Shown here in pieces: positions 24,786 to 32,579 of a stretch of DNA of 64,000 nt (its first letter is position 1; every line of letters begins with the position of its first letter). This DNA comes from Halorussus ruber. GTDB lineage: Archaea > Halobacteriota > Halobacteria > Halobacteriales > Haladaptataceae. Under the pieces are notes generated by a model that was given only the letters and a program-made list of their open reading frames with translations, was not told where the DNA came from and did no database searches. The translations under genes were made by a program, and so were the position numbers. The DNA lies in assembly GCF_004765785.1 (NCBI RefSeq), contig NZ_ML219768.1, positions 186,001 through 250,000 on the forward strand. Reading direction: 5' to 3'.

Positions 24786-25234
24786 TATTCTCTGAGCCTC
24801 ACTCGGTCGTCGGCCTCGGCTGTTCGGTCTGCGGCGGTCGGCTCCTCGGGGGTGACGAAATCGGTCGTCGTCCGCGCGACGGCCCCCGAGACGCATATCG
24901 TCTCGATGCCAGCGTCGTCGAACGCCGCCCGTCTCTCCGGGTCGTTGACGAGGGCGATTACCCTGTCGGCGTCGAACGCGTGCGGGGCGGCCGTCGCTAG
25001 CAGCAGGTTCCGTGCGTCGGACGATGTCGCCACGACGACGGTCACTGCGGAACAGTCGATGGACGGCTTCGCGGTCTCCAGCGTCGATTCGTGAGTAGTC
25101 AGTCCGGCCTCGCGTGCGCGGTTCGCCGACGGTTCGGCGTCGGCGAACGCGACAGACCGGTTCTGTACAGCTAGTTCGGTCGCAATCTCGAGGCCGGTCG
25201 GTCCGCCCCCGAGTACGAGTGTTTCATGGGTCAT
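24785..25234 (-). CDS. TrkA-N-like NAD-binding regulatory protein
   Basis: A 149-residue Rossmann protein beginning MTHETLVLGGGPTGLEIATE, with the dinucleotide-binding GGGPTG and an acidic residue after the second strand (ADAEPS). A VIALVNDPERRAAFDDAGIE segment matches the RCK/TrkA-N fold. It is encoded directly before the APC-USP permease and overlaps it by one base, so it probably senses a nucleotide and gates or regulates that transporter. ATG 25234 is chosen; upstream codons extend the frame without fold. Confidence 0.75.
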   Translation of the reverse strand: MTHETLVLGGGPTGLEIATELAVQNRSVAFADAEPSANRAREAGLTTHESTLETAKPSIDCSAVTVVVATSSDARNLLLATAAPHAFDADRVIALVNDPERRAAFDDAGIETICVSGAVARTTTDFVTPEEPTAADRTAEADDRVRLRE

Positions 25235-25754
25235 ACGATATGGCCCCGAGCCACCCCTCCGAGGGCGACGACCGGTGGCTACTCTCACGTAATCTCCCGA
25301 ACGTGATAAAGACTCCGGTAAAATTAGACAACTTCAAATTATATTCGTGAAGAATCCTTAAGTTGGGAAAATCACGCCCATAATTAGATATTGTCCGCTA
25401 TTGCTGAGTCGGAGAAGCGCCTCTCGTCGCTTCAGATGGGTGCGAACGGGCGATACGAGGAGGGTTCGACAAGTGGCCGAACTGGCAGAGAAGTGCCAAG
25501 GGTGGTCCGCACGACCCGGTCGAGTGTCCGGAAGATTTCTACGCTTCGGTCGGTGTCCGGCAGAGAGTCGGATTGTAGAACGGATATTATTTCTTTAGAG
25601 ATTCTATTTCCACCCCTAATCAATACTTATAATTCCCACGGTCGGCGCGCGCTGGCGTCTCACCGAGCGTATTCGAAAATCTCCGATTTTCGGGCCTCGA
25701 ATTCGATTTCCACCCGGTTCGTCTTCCGCGGCGATTCGGGACTCTCGGTGGGCG
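25235..25754. other. Gene-free interval of 520 bases
   Basis: No protein gene can be supported. The right part (25,560-25,640) and left part (25,300-25,400) are AT-rich. Between them lie possible hairpins: GAAGCG/CGCTTC (near 25412-25431), TGGCA/TGCCA (near 25485-25500), and the direct repeat GTGTCCGG (near 25524 and 25552). A structured RNA is possible but not demonstrated. Confidence 0.4.
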
Positions 25755-26615
25755 TCAGTAGTGTCGGTCCTCGACGCGGGCGTCGAACGCTTCGACCAAC
25801 TCGTCGGTTATCGGTCCGACCTCGTACTCGGTCTCGCCGACCCGCGAGACCGGCCGGACCTCCCACGTCGAGTTCGTCAGGAAGACCTCGTCCCCTTGCC
25901 GGAGGTCCTCGGGCGCGTAGCTCCCGGTTTCGACCGGAATCCCCGACTCCTCGGCCAGTTCGAGGAGGACCGCTCGCGTGATGCCGGGCAGAATCGGACC
26001 CTCCAGCGAGGGCGTCTTGAGCGTGCCATCGACGCAGAAGAAGAGGTTGCTCGTCGCGCCCTCGGTCAGCAGTCCCTCGGAATCGACCATCAGGGCCTCG
26101 TCGGCGTCGGTCTCTCCTCGGGCCAAGATTCCCTGCAGGTAGTTGTGGGTCTTGGCGGCCGCAGGGAGCGACTCGTCGGGGATGCGAACGCGCTCGACCA
26201 CCTCGGCGCTGGCCGGGGCGTCCCAGACCTCGGTCCCGCCGAGGCCGCCGCGGGGTAACTCCGAGACGATGACGACCACGGTCGGGTCTGGGTCTGCGGG
26301 CGGTGCCAACTTCCCGCCGTGGCTTCCCCGCGTGACCGAGAGTCTGACGTAGGCCTCCGAGAAGTCGTTGGCGGCGAGGGTGTCGTCCACGATGGCCCGG
26401 AGTTCGGAGCGCTCGAATCCGTGGTCGAACCCGAGGCACTCGCAAGTCCGGGTGAGTCGTTCGAAGTGGCGGTCCCACGCGAAGGGGTCGCCGCCGTAGG
26501 CCCGGAGCGTCTCGAACGCGGCGTCTCCGTACTTGAACCCGCGGTCGCGCACCGAGACGGTCGCCTCGCTGGCGGGGCGAAGGTCGCCGTCCACGTAGAA
26601 AACCGGGTCGTCCAT
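25755..26615 (-). CDS. Class IV PLP aminotransferase (PabC/IlvE-like)
   Basis: A 286-residue fold-type IV PLP enzyme. It has the start VDGDL...VSVRDRGFKYGDAAFETLRAY, the Schiff-base lysine in AAAKTHNYLQG, and the cofactor loop EGLLTEGATSNLFF. Haloarchaeal relatives are annotated as aminodeoxychorismate lyase or branched-chain aminotransferase; no pab genes are in view, so the substrate stays open. ATG 26615 is preferred to the upstream frame start. It stands 86 bases downstream of the R2-like gene on the same strand. Confidence 0.82.
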   Translation of the reverse strand: MDDPVFYVDGDLRPASEATVSVRDRGFKYGDAAFETLRAYGGDPFAWDRHFERLTRTCECLGFDHGFERSELRAIVDDTLAANDFSEAYVRLSVTRGSHGGKLAPPADPDPTVVVIVSELPRGGLGGTEVWDAPASAEVVERVRIPDESLPAAAKTHNYLQGILARGETDADEALMVDSEGLLTEGATSNLFFCVDGTLKTPSLEGPILPGITRAVLLELAEESGIPVETGSYAPEDLRQGDEVFLTNSTWEVRPVSRVGETEYEVGPITDELVEAFDARVEDRHY

Positions 26616-26701
26616 GCAGTCGAGTTGGGGCCGGTCGCCCAAAACTGTGGTACCTCTCGGCCTGCGCGAGTCTGTGGTACCTCTCGACTTGCTGGAATTT
26701 C

Positions 26702-27619
26702 TTATCGCTCGACTTCCACCAACCGTTCGACCGGAGGCAGTTCGTGGTCGGTGTCGGTGATGGTCTCCATCCGGTGGTCGAACTTCTCGCTGGCGTAGTC
26801 CACGAGCGCGTCGGCCTCGAACAGGAGTTCGAAGCCCTCGAAGATGTCGTACACGTCGGGCAGGAGGTCGGTCATCGTCTCGTGGATGACGGCCTCGTCC
26901 ACGCCGTCTTCGAGGAGTTGCTGGATTTTGAACATCCCGAACCCGACGTGGCGGCCCTCGTCGGACCGGACGTAGGCGGTGCCCTCGATGAGGCCTTCGA
27001 GGTCGGGGTACTCGCGGGCGGAGATGTCGTCGGCCCGAGGACTGAACGCCGACTCGAAGCCGTAGTAGGCGGTCTGGGCCACCACGCCCTCGACGGTCAG
27101 GTGGTAGTGACAGTAGGCCTCGGCCCGGTTTTCGGGCGTGTCTTCCTCGTGGAGTTTCTCCATCGCGGCCTCGTTCTTGTCGAACAGCGAGACGTAGCCG
27201 TCCATGAAGAACCGCTGGTCGGTGGGGTAGACCTTCTCGAAGCCGAGTTCCTCGGCGACCGGGAAGACGACCTCGCGCCAGTAGCGGTCGAAGAACTGGG
27301 TGTGCTTTGCCTCCTCGTAAATCTGCGAGGAGATGTACATCTGGTCGTTTACGTCTTCCAGCACCGCCATCAGCGGCGCGAGGTCCTCGGTGACGGCCTC
27401 CTCGCCAGCGCCGAACAGCGCCAGCGCGTTCATGAACTCCTCGAACTCGTCGCGGGTCAGGCCGTGGTCGACGAGTTTCTCGCGGTCGTCGACGAGCAGT
27501 TGTTGGGGGACGTCCTCGTAGGGGTCCCAGTGATTATAGACTGCGTGCTTGAAGAACTTCTGCGGTTGATACTCTTGGTCGAGTCGGAAGTCTCTGCTAG
27601 TATCGTTTATTTGAGTCAT
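26702..27619 (-). CDS. Ferritin-like diiron protein (R2 / R2lox-like oxidase)
   Basis: A 305-residue all-helical protein with the iron ligands of the ribonucleotide-reductase R2 superfamily: a first Glu near 73-74, Glu103 and His106 in EEAKH, Glu177 in LTVEG, and Glu221 with His224 in DEGRH. The all-Glu/His set and length match the R2-like ligand-binding oxidases as well as small R2 subunits. No R1 subunit is nearby. It begins 28 bases after the terpene-synthase-like gene on the same strand, so joint function is plausible. The gap is AT-rich with TATA-like TTTAAATA, so it may also have its own promoter. Confidence 0.75.
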   Translation of the reverse strand: MTQINDTSRDFRLDQEYQPQKFFKHAVYNHWDPYEDVPQQLLVDDREKLVDHGLTRDEFEEFMNALALFGAGEEAVTEDLAPLMAVLEDVNDQMYISSQIYEEAKHTQFFDRYWREVVFPVAEELGFEKVYPTDQRFFMDGYVSLFDKNEAAMEKLHEEDTPENRAEAYCHYHLTVEGVVAQTAYYGFESAFSPRADDISAREYPDLEGLIEGTAYVRSDEGRHVGFGMFKIQQLLEDGVDEAVIHETMTDLLPDVYDIFEGFELLFEADALVDYASEKFDHRMETITDTDHELPPVERLVEVER

Positions 27620-27647
27620 ATTTACTATTAATTTATTTAAATATAGT

Positions 27648-28637
27648 CTATTTATAACCTTTGCTTGCCATGTGGTACTTGCGTACCGTTTCGACGCCGT
27701 CGATGAAGTCCTTTAAGTCCACGGAGTCGGCGTCGGGCACCTCCGACCGGAGGGTCGAGTACTTCAAATCCCACTGGTCTAAGAGTTCGCTCTCCAGTCC
27801 GTGTTGCTTGAATCGAGAGGCGAACAGTTCGGGGTCGAGACTGTCTTCGCCCTCCCGAAGCCCTTCGAGTTCTTCCATCGAGAGCAGACCGCGGGCGATA
27901 GCTTTGGTGAAGATGGCGGAGGTGAAGTCGCCTTCCGCGATTTCTCGCTCCCACGTGGAAGTCCAATTACTTATGCGAACGAGTTGCTGGCCCCGGTAGA
28001 CCGACTCGCGGATCTGGGAGAGTTCGTCGCGGTCCACCGACGGGGAGTTCATCAGGTCGATGTCGGCCGCCGCCAGCATCACCATGTTGTGGGGCGTGTA
28101 CTGCATCATCTCCGCGGTGTTCATCATCTCGGGGTTGTCGTTGGCCAGTCGCTCGTAGTCCATCGCGTTCAGCGACTGGCGGAGGTCGAACTCGAAGAAG
28201 GGCCTGAACTCGGACTCGCGCTCGGTCGCTTCGAGCAGCGATTCGGTGGTGTCCCAGACCTCTTGGAGAAACTTCAGGTAGTCGGTCCGCACGTCGTCGC
28301 GCTCGAAATCGGCGTACTCCTGCTCGAAAGGGATTTTGCTCGCCTCTCGAAACGATTCGGCGTCTCGAAAGTTGTCGGCGAGGTCGTCGACGAGCGTGAC
28401 GTACATCGAGAGAATCGTCTTGTGAGTGCAGACGTGGTCGACTCGCTCGTCGGGCACGCTATCGAGCGTGACGAACGGAAAACTTCTCGCCAGCCACTTC
28501 CAGAGGTACTCGTCGCGTATGCCGATGCGGTCGTTGTACTCCTCGACGAGTCGGTCGAGCGGCGGGTCGAGCGTCTGGTTCTGAACTTCGGTAACAATCC
28601 GTTGAGAATCGAGGGCCATCTCCTGATTGTTGGCCAT
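27648..28637 (-). CDS. Class I terpene-synthase-like protein
   Basis: A 329-residue helical protein. The aspartate-rich motif DDLAD (84-88, DDxxD form) and an NSE/DTE-type triad, Asn224-xxx-Thr228-xxx-Glu232 (NWTSTWERE), sit at the spacing of bacterial class I terpene synthases. Arg319 and Tyr321 near the end are roughly where the RY pair falls. The pyrophosphate-sensing Arg expected about 46 residues before the second motif is not seen. Cyclisation or ionisation of a prenyl diphosphate is inferred. It lies between the R2-like gene and nuoCD. Confidence 0.6.
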   Translation of the reverse strand: MANNQEMALDSQRIVTEVQNQTLDPPLDRLVEEYNDRIGIRDEYLWKWLARSFPFVTLDSVPDERVDHVCTHKTILSMYVTLVDDLADNFRDAESFREASKIPFEQEYADFERDDVRTDYLKFLQEVWDTTESLLEATERESEFRPFFEFDLRQSLNAMDYERLANDNPEMMNTAEMMQYTPHNMVMLAAADIDLMNSPSVDRDELSQIRESVYRGQQLVRISNWTSTWEREIAEGDFTSAIFTKAIARGLLSMEELEGLREGEDSLDPELFASRFKQHGLESELLDQWDLKYSTLRSEVPDADSVDLKDFIDGVETVRKYHMASKGYK

Positions 28638-28710
28638 TATGCAATCTAATCATACTGAGAGAGCTTAATACTTTTCCAAGAATAAGCAGTTAAATAAACT
28701 ATCAGAGAAA

Positions 28711-30375
28711 TTATCTGTCGACTTCGCCCATAATCACGTCGAGGCTTCCGAGCGACGCGATGAGGTCGGGGACAGTCCCACCCTCGGCCATCTCGGGGAG
28801 CGCCTGCAGGTTCGAGAAGCACGGCGAGCGAATCTTGAACCGACCGGGCTTGTCGGTGCCGTCGGACCGGATGTAGATGCCGAGTTCGCCCTTCGCACCC
28901 TCGACGGCGCGGTAGATTTCGGCGTCTTCCTCGGGCTTGAGCGTCCGCGGGACGTTCGCCTGAATGTTGCGCTCGTCCTCGGGCCAGTCTTCGAGCAGGT
29001 CCACGCACTGGCTGATGATTTTCGCGGACTCCTCGACTTCCCGCATCCGAACGAGCAGACGCGAGAAGTTGTCGCACCCGTCCTCGGTGACGACTTCCCA
29101 ATCGAGTTCGTCGTAGTAGCCGTAGGGGTCGTCGCGCCGGAGGTCGTAGTCGATACCGGAGCCACGAGCGACCGGCCCGGTCACGCCGTAGTTTTTGGCG
29201 GTTTCGGGGTCGAGGACGCCCGTGTCGATGGTCCGAACCTGAAGAATCTCGTTGCCCGTGACGAGGTCGTGGTACTCCTCGAGCGACTCCGGAATGTCGT
29301 TCAGCAGGTCCCGGGTCTTCTCGAAGAACTCCTCGCGGGGTTCGGGCAGGTCCCAGACCACGCCGCCCAGACGGAAGTAGTTGAACATCAGGCGCTGGCC
29401 CGTGAGGTCTTCGAGGATGTTGAGAATCTTCTCACGGTCGCGCATCGCGTACATGAAGATGGCGGTGAAGTCGCCGTAAACGTCGAGCGCGTAGGTTCCG
29501 AGCGCCAGCAGGTGCGACGCGATACGACAGAGTTCCGCGCCCATCGTCCGGATGATTTGGGCGTACTCGGGCACCTCGATGTCGTTCAGGTCCTCGGCGG
29601 CGCGGGCGTAGGACCACTCGTTGAGGAGACCCGACGAGGCGTAGTCCCACCGGTCGGGGTAGGGCATAATCTGGTGGCGGTACGTGCCCTGCTGGGCCAT
29701 CTGCTCCTCGCAGCGGTGGAGATAGCCGATGTCGGGGTCCACGTCCGCGACCTGCTCGCCGTCCAGCACCGTCTTGAGGTGCAGGACGCCGTGGGTCGCC
29801 GGGTGGTTGGGACCGATGTTGAGGAGCATCGTGTCCGACTCCTCGTCGTGGAAGTCCTCGGCGACGGGGTTCTCGTGCGCGGCGAACGAGACGACTTGCG
29901 GCTGTTCCTGGTTGTAGTCCTTCGACATGGGGTGGCCCTGCCACGTCTCGGGAAGGAGGATGCGCCGCGGGTCCGGGTGGTCCTCGTACTCGATGCCGAT
30001 GAGGTCGTAGGCCTCCCGCTCGTGCCAGTCCGCGGTTCGGTAGACCGCGTTCGCGGACTCGCTGGTCGGGTTGTCGGGCGTCGTCGGGACGACGACGCTG
30101 ACCTCTTGGGTCGGGTCGTCGTACTTCTTGAGGTGGTAAATCGTCTCGTACCGGTCGTCGTACTCCTGGGCGGTGACGTTCGAGAGGTGGTCGAAGCCAG
30201 CCTCGTTCCGAAGTTTCTCGAGGGTGGCGACCACTTCGTCTGGTCGAACGACGAATCCCGGCGCGTTGAGGTGGTCGTCGCGTTCGATGACGTGTTCGCT
30301 CAACAGGTCCGCGATCTCCTCGGTGGTCTGTACTGGCGCGGAACCGCTGTCCGGTTGGAGTTTTTCGCTGCTCAT
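28711..30375 (-). CDS. nuoCD: NuoC-NuoD fusion of the complex I-like oxidoreductase
   Basis: A 554-residue fusion. Residues ~1-170 are the NuoC (30-kDa) domain, with DWHEREAYDLIGIEYEDHPDPRRIL as its signature. Residues ~175-554 are NuoD (49-kDa), beginning MLLNIGPNHPATHGVLHL, the quinone-site loop. NuoD's usual C-terminal DVIMGEVDR is present. In haloarchaea this subunit belongs to a membrane oxidoreductase feeding electrons to menaquinone. Its ATG overlaps the nuoB stop (ATGA). The other nuo genes do not follow. Confidence 0.93.
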   Translation of the reverse strand: MSSEKLQPDSGSAPVQTTEEIADLLSEHVIERDDHLNAPGFVVRPDEVVATLEKLRNEAGFDHLSNVTAQEYDDRYETIYHLKKYDDPTQEVSVVVPTTPDNPTSESANAVYRTADWHEREAYDLIGIEYEDHPDPRRILLPETWQGHPMSKDYNQEQPQVVSFAAHENPVAEDFHDEESDTMLLNIGPNHPATHGVLHLKTVLDGEQVADVDPDIGYLHRCEEQMAQQGTYRHQIMPYPDRWDYASSGLLNEWSYARAAEDLNDIEVPEYAQIIRTMGAELCRIASHLLALGTYALDVYGDFTAIFMYAMRDREKILNILEDLTGQRLMFNYFRLGGVVWDLPEPREEFFEKTRDLLNDIPESLEEYHDLVTGNEILQVRTIDTGVLDPETAKNYGVTGPVARGSGIDYDLRRDDPYGYYDELDWEVVTEDGCDNFSRLLVRMREVEESAKIISQCVDLLEDWPEDERNIQANVPRTLKPEEDAEIYRAVEGAKGELGIYIRSDGTDKPGRFKIRSPCFSNLQALPEMAEGGTVPDLIASLGSLDVIMGEVDR

Positions 30376-31076
30376 TGGCTTTCAGTCCAGTCGTACCGCA
30401 TGACGAGGTCGTCTTGGTCGATCTGGTCGGCGAGACTGTCGACGAGTTCGTCGCGTTCGAGGTCGCTGAACTGTTCGAGTTCGTAGGGCTTGACCGTGAC
30501 GCGGGTACTCTCGCCGTTGGCGATGCGCTCCTGAAGCTTCACGATACCGTACAGGAGTGCCTCGGGGCGCGGCGGGCAACCGGGGACGTGGATGTCCACC
30601 GGGAGAATCTGCTCTGCGCCCTTGATGACGTTGTAGCCCTCTTGGAAGGGGCCGCCAGAAATCGTACACGAACCCATGCTGACGACGAACTTGGGCTCGG
30701 GCATCTGGTCGTAGAGGCGCTTGAGGCGCGGGCCGAGTTTAGAGACGATAGTGCCCGGGATGACCATCAGGTCCGCCTGTCGCGGGGAGGCACGAGGCAC
30801 ACCGGAACCGAACCGGTCGAGGTCGTGCTTGGTTGCGAACGTGTGCATCATCTCGATGCTGCAACACGCGATACCGAACTGGAAGAGGAACATCGACGAC
30901 CCCCGTACCCAGTTCATGAACTTGTTGAACTTGGTGAGGATGAACGGCGTCGAGCCGAACATCTCGGTGAGTTTCGAGTTGAACCGGGCGTCCTGGCCCG
31001 TGCTCCGTCGGTCCTCCCACGTGTCGCTCCGTCCGGCCGTTGCTCGGGGTGAGTTCGGTGGTGTGTTTTTACTCAT
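30372..31076 (-). CDS. nuoB: NuoB subunit of the complex I-like oxidoreductase
   Basis: A 234-residue subunit carrying iron-sulfur cluster N2. The ligands are visible in FGIACCSIEMMH, VSMGSCTISGG and VPGCPPRPEALLYG. The core is highly typical of haloarchaea (RFNSKLTEMFGSTPFILTKF). It overlaps nuoCD by four bases, so the two are co-translated. No NuoA-like three-helix protein precedes it, which is unusual for this gene order. Confidence 0.93.
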   Translation of the reverse strand: MSKNTPPNSPRATAGRSDTWEDRRSTGQDARFNSKLTEMFGSTPFILTKFNKFMNWVRGSSMFLFQFGIACCSIEMMHTFATKHDLDRFGSGVPRASPRQADLMVIPGTIVSKLGPRLKRLYDQMPEPKFVVSMGSCTISGGPFQEGYNVIKGAEQILPVDIHVPGCPPRPEALLYGIVKLQERIANGESTRVTVKPYELEQFSDLERDELVDSLADQIDQDDLVMRYDWTESQ

Positions 31077-31424
31077 GTGGTGAACTCCTGCGTCGTGTGT
31101 CTGTCACGCTGTGCGTAAAGGCTTCGTGACCCGGTATGGTCGGGCGCTACGCGGTCGTCGGAATCGAGGTGTGACCCGGTAGCGACGATGCCCGATACCT
31201 CCGGTTCCATACTCTCGCTAGCACCATCTACGTAGCCAGCGAGGTATATACTTACTGTTCTCCGGGGGAGTTTTCCATAATTAAAAATATACAATCCGAA
31301 TTGGCCGACGAGACGGCGCGTCCCCCGATTATTTTCCGCATTCATCCACTAATCGAAATATCGTTTCGGGAAGATATATTTCGTTCATAGGCATATTTTT
31401 GTATCTCGAATCGGGAGGGAGCGT
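31077..31424. promoter_or_regulatory. Divergent promoter region, nuoB versus acyl-CoA dehydrogenase
   Basis: 348 bases between divergent genes. The right side holds AT-rich TATATTTCG and CATATTTTTGTATC runs suited to the dehydrogenase promoter. An open frame here overlaps the nuoB start but has no membrane segments and does not resemble NuoA, so it is not called. Confidence 0.4.
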
Positions 31425-32579
31425 ATGGACTTCGCCTTATCTGAAGAGCAAAAGCAACTCAAGGGCGAGATTCGCCGGTTCGCCGAGGAGGAAATCGAGC
31501 CGGTCGCTACCGAGTACGACACCGAGGAGAAGTATCCGTGGGATGTCGTCGAGACGGCCGCCGATATGGGACTGCTGGCCCCGCAGGTCCCGATGGAGTA
31601 CGGCGGGGCCGGGTACGGCGCGACCGAGATGGCGCTCATCATCGAGGAGTTGTTCGCGGCCGACGCCGGAATCGGGGGGAGCGTCATCTCGACTTCTTAC
31701 GGGAGCGAGGCGCTGGTCCGGTTCGGCACCGAGGAGCAATGCGAGAAGTACCTCCCCGACATCGCCTCCGGCGACTCGATTTGCGGCATCGCTATCTCGG
31801 AACCCCACGCTGGCTCGGACGTCTCCGCTATCTCCACCCGCGCCGAGAAGGACGGCGACGAGTGGGTCATTAATGGAAACAAGATGTGGATTTCCAACGG
31901 GACGGTCGGGGACTTCTTCGTCATGCTCTGCAAGACCGACCCCGAGGCGGAGGGCCGATACAATGGCTTCTCCCAGATTATCGTGGAGTCCGACCGCGAG
32001 GGCTTCGAGGCCGAGAAGATTACCGGCAAGATGGGGGTCCGGGCGGGCGACACCGCCGAACTGATATTAGACGACGTGCGCGTCCCCGAGGAGAATTTGG
32101 TGGGCACGCGAGGCATGGGCTTCCTCCAACAGATGCAGTTCTTCGACGAGCTCAGGGTCGGCGGCGCGGCGCAGGGTCTCGGCATCGCCAAGGGCGCGGC
32201 AGACCGGGCGCTGGAGTACGCCCAAGAGCGCGAGCAGTTCGACCGACCCATCTCGGAGTTCCAAGCGATTCAGCACAAAATCGCGGAGATGTACACCCGA
32301 ATCGAGGCCGCCCGGAGTCTGACCTACAAGGCCGCGTGGGCGGTGGACAACGAGAAATCGGAGAACACCAAACTCGTCTCGATGGCCAAGGAGTTCGCCT
32401 CCCGCGTGGCGGTGGACGTGACCCAAGAGGCGGTCCAAATCTTCGGGGGCGCTGGCTACGTCAACGACTTCGACGTGGAACGGTTCTACCGCGACGCCAA
32501 GATTACCCAGATTTACGAGGGCACCACCGAGATTCAGAAGAACATCATCGCCCGCGAGTTGCTCGACAAGGGCTTCTGA
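31425..32579 (+). CDS. Acyl-CoA dehydrogenase
   Basis: A 384-residue FAD enzyme of fatty-acid or branched-chain acyl-CoA oxidation. It has the full domain set: N-terminal helices from MDFALSEEQKQLKGEIRRF, the middle beta domain with AISEPHAGSDVSAIST, and the C-terminal helices with QIFGGAGYVNDFDVERFYRD. The catalytic base sits in QIYEGTTEIQ. Electrons would pass to electron-transfer flavoprotein, whose genes are not here. It converges directly on the acyl-CoA ligase, with no gap between the stop codons, and a shared pathway is likely. Confidence 0.93.
   Translation: MDFALSEEQKQLKGEIRRFAEEEIEPVATEYDTEEKYPWDVVETAADMGLLAPQVPMEYGGAGYGATEMALIIEELFAADAGIGGSVISTSYGSEALVRFGTEEQCEKYLPDIASGDSICGIAISEPHAGSDVSAISTRAEKDGDEWVINGNKMWISNGTVGDFFVMLCKTDPEAEGRYNGFSQIIVESDREGFEAEKITGKMGVRAGDTAELILDDVRVPEENLVGTRGMGFLQQMQFFDELRVGGAAQGLGIAKGAADRALEYAQEREQFDRPISEFQAIQHKIAEMYTRIEAARSLTYKAAWAVDNEKSENTKLVSMAKEFASRVAVDVTQEAVQIFGGAGYVNDFDVERFYRDAKITQIYEGTTEIQKNIIARELLDKGF

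Noticed and set aside
31073-31345. 90-codon frame overlapping the nuoB start by four bases, in the place of nuoA
   Set aside because: It has no membrane segments and nothing like NuoA, and its composition is not that of a haloarchaeal membrane protein. The overlap seems accidental.
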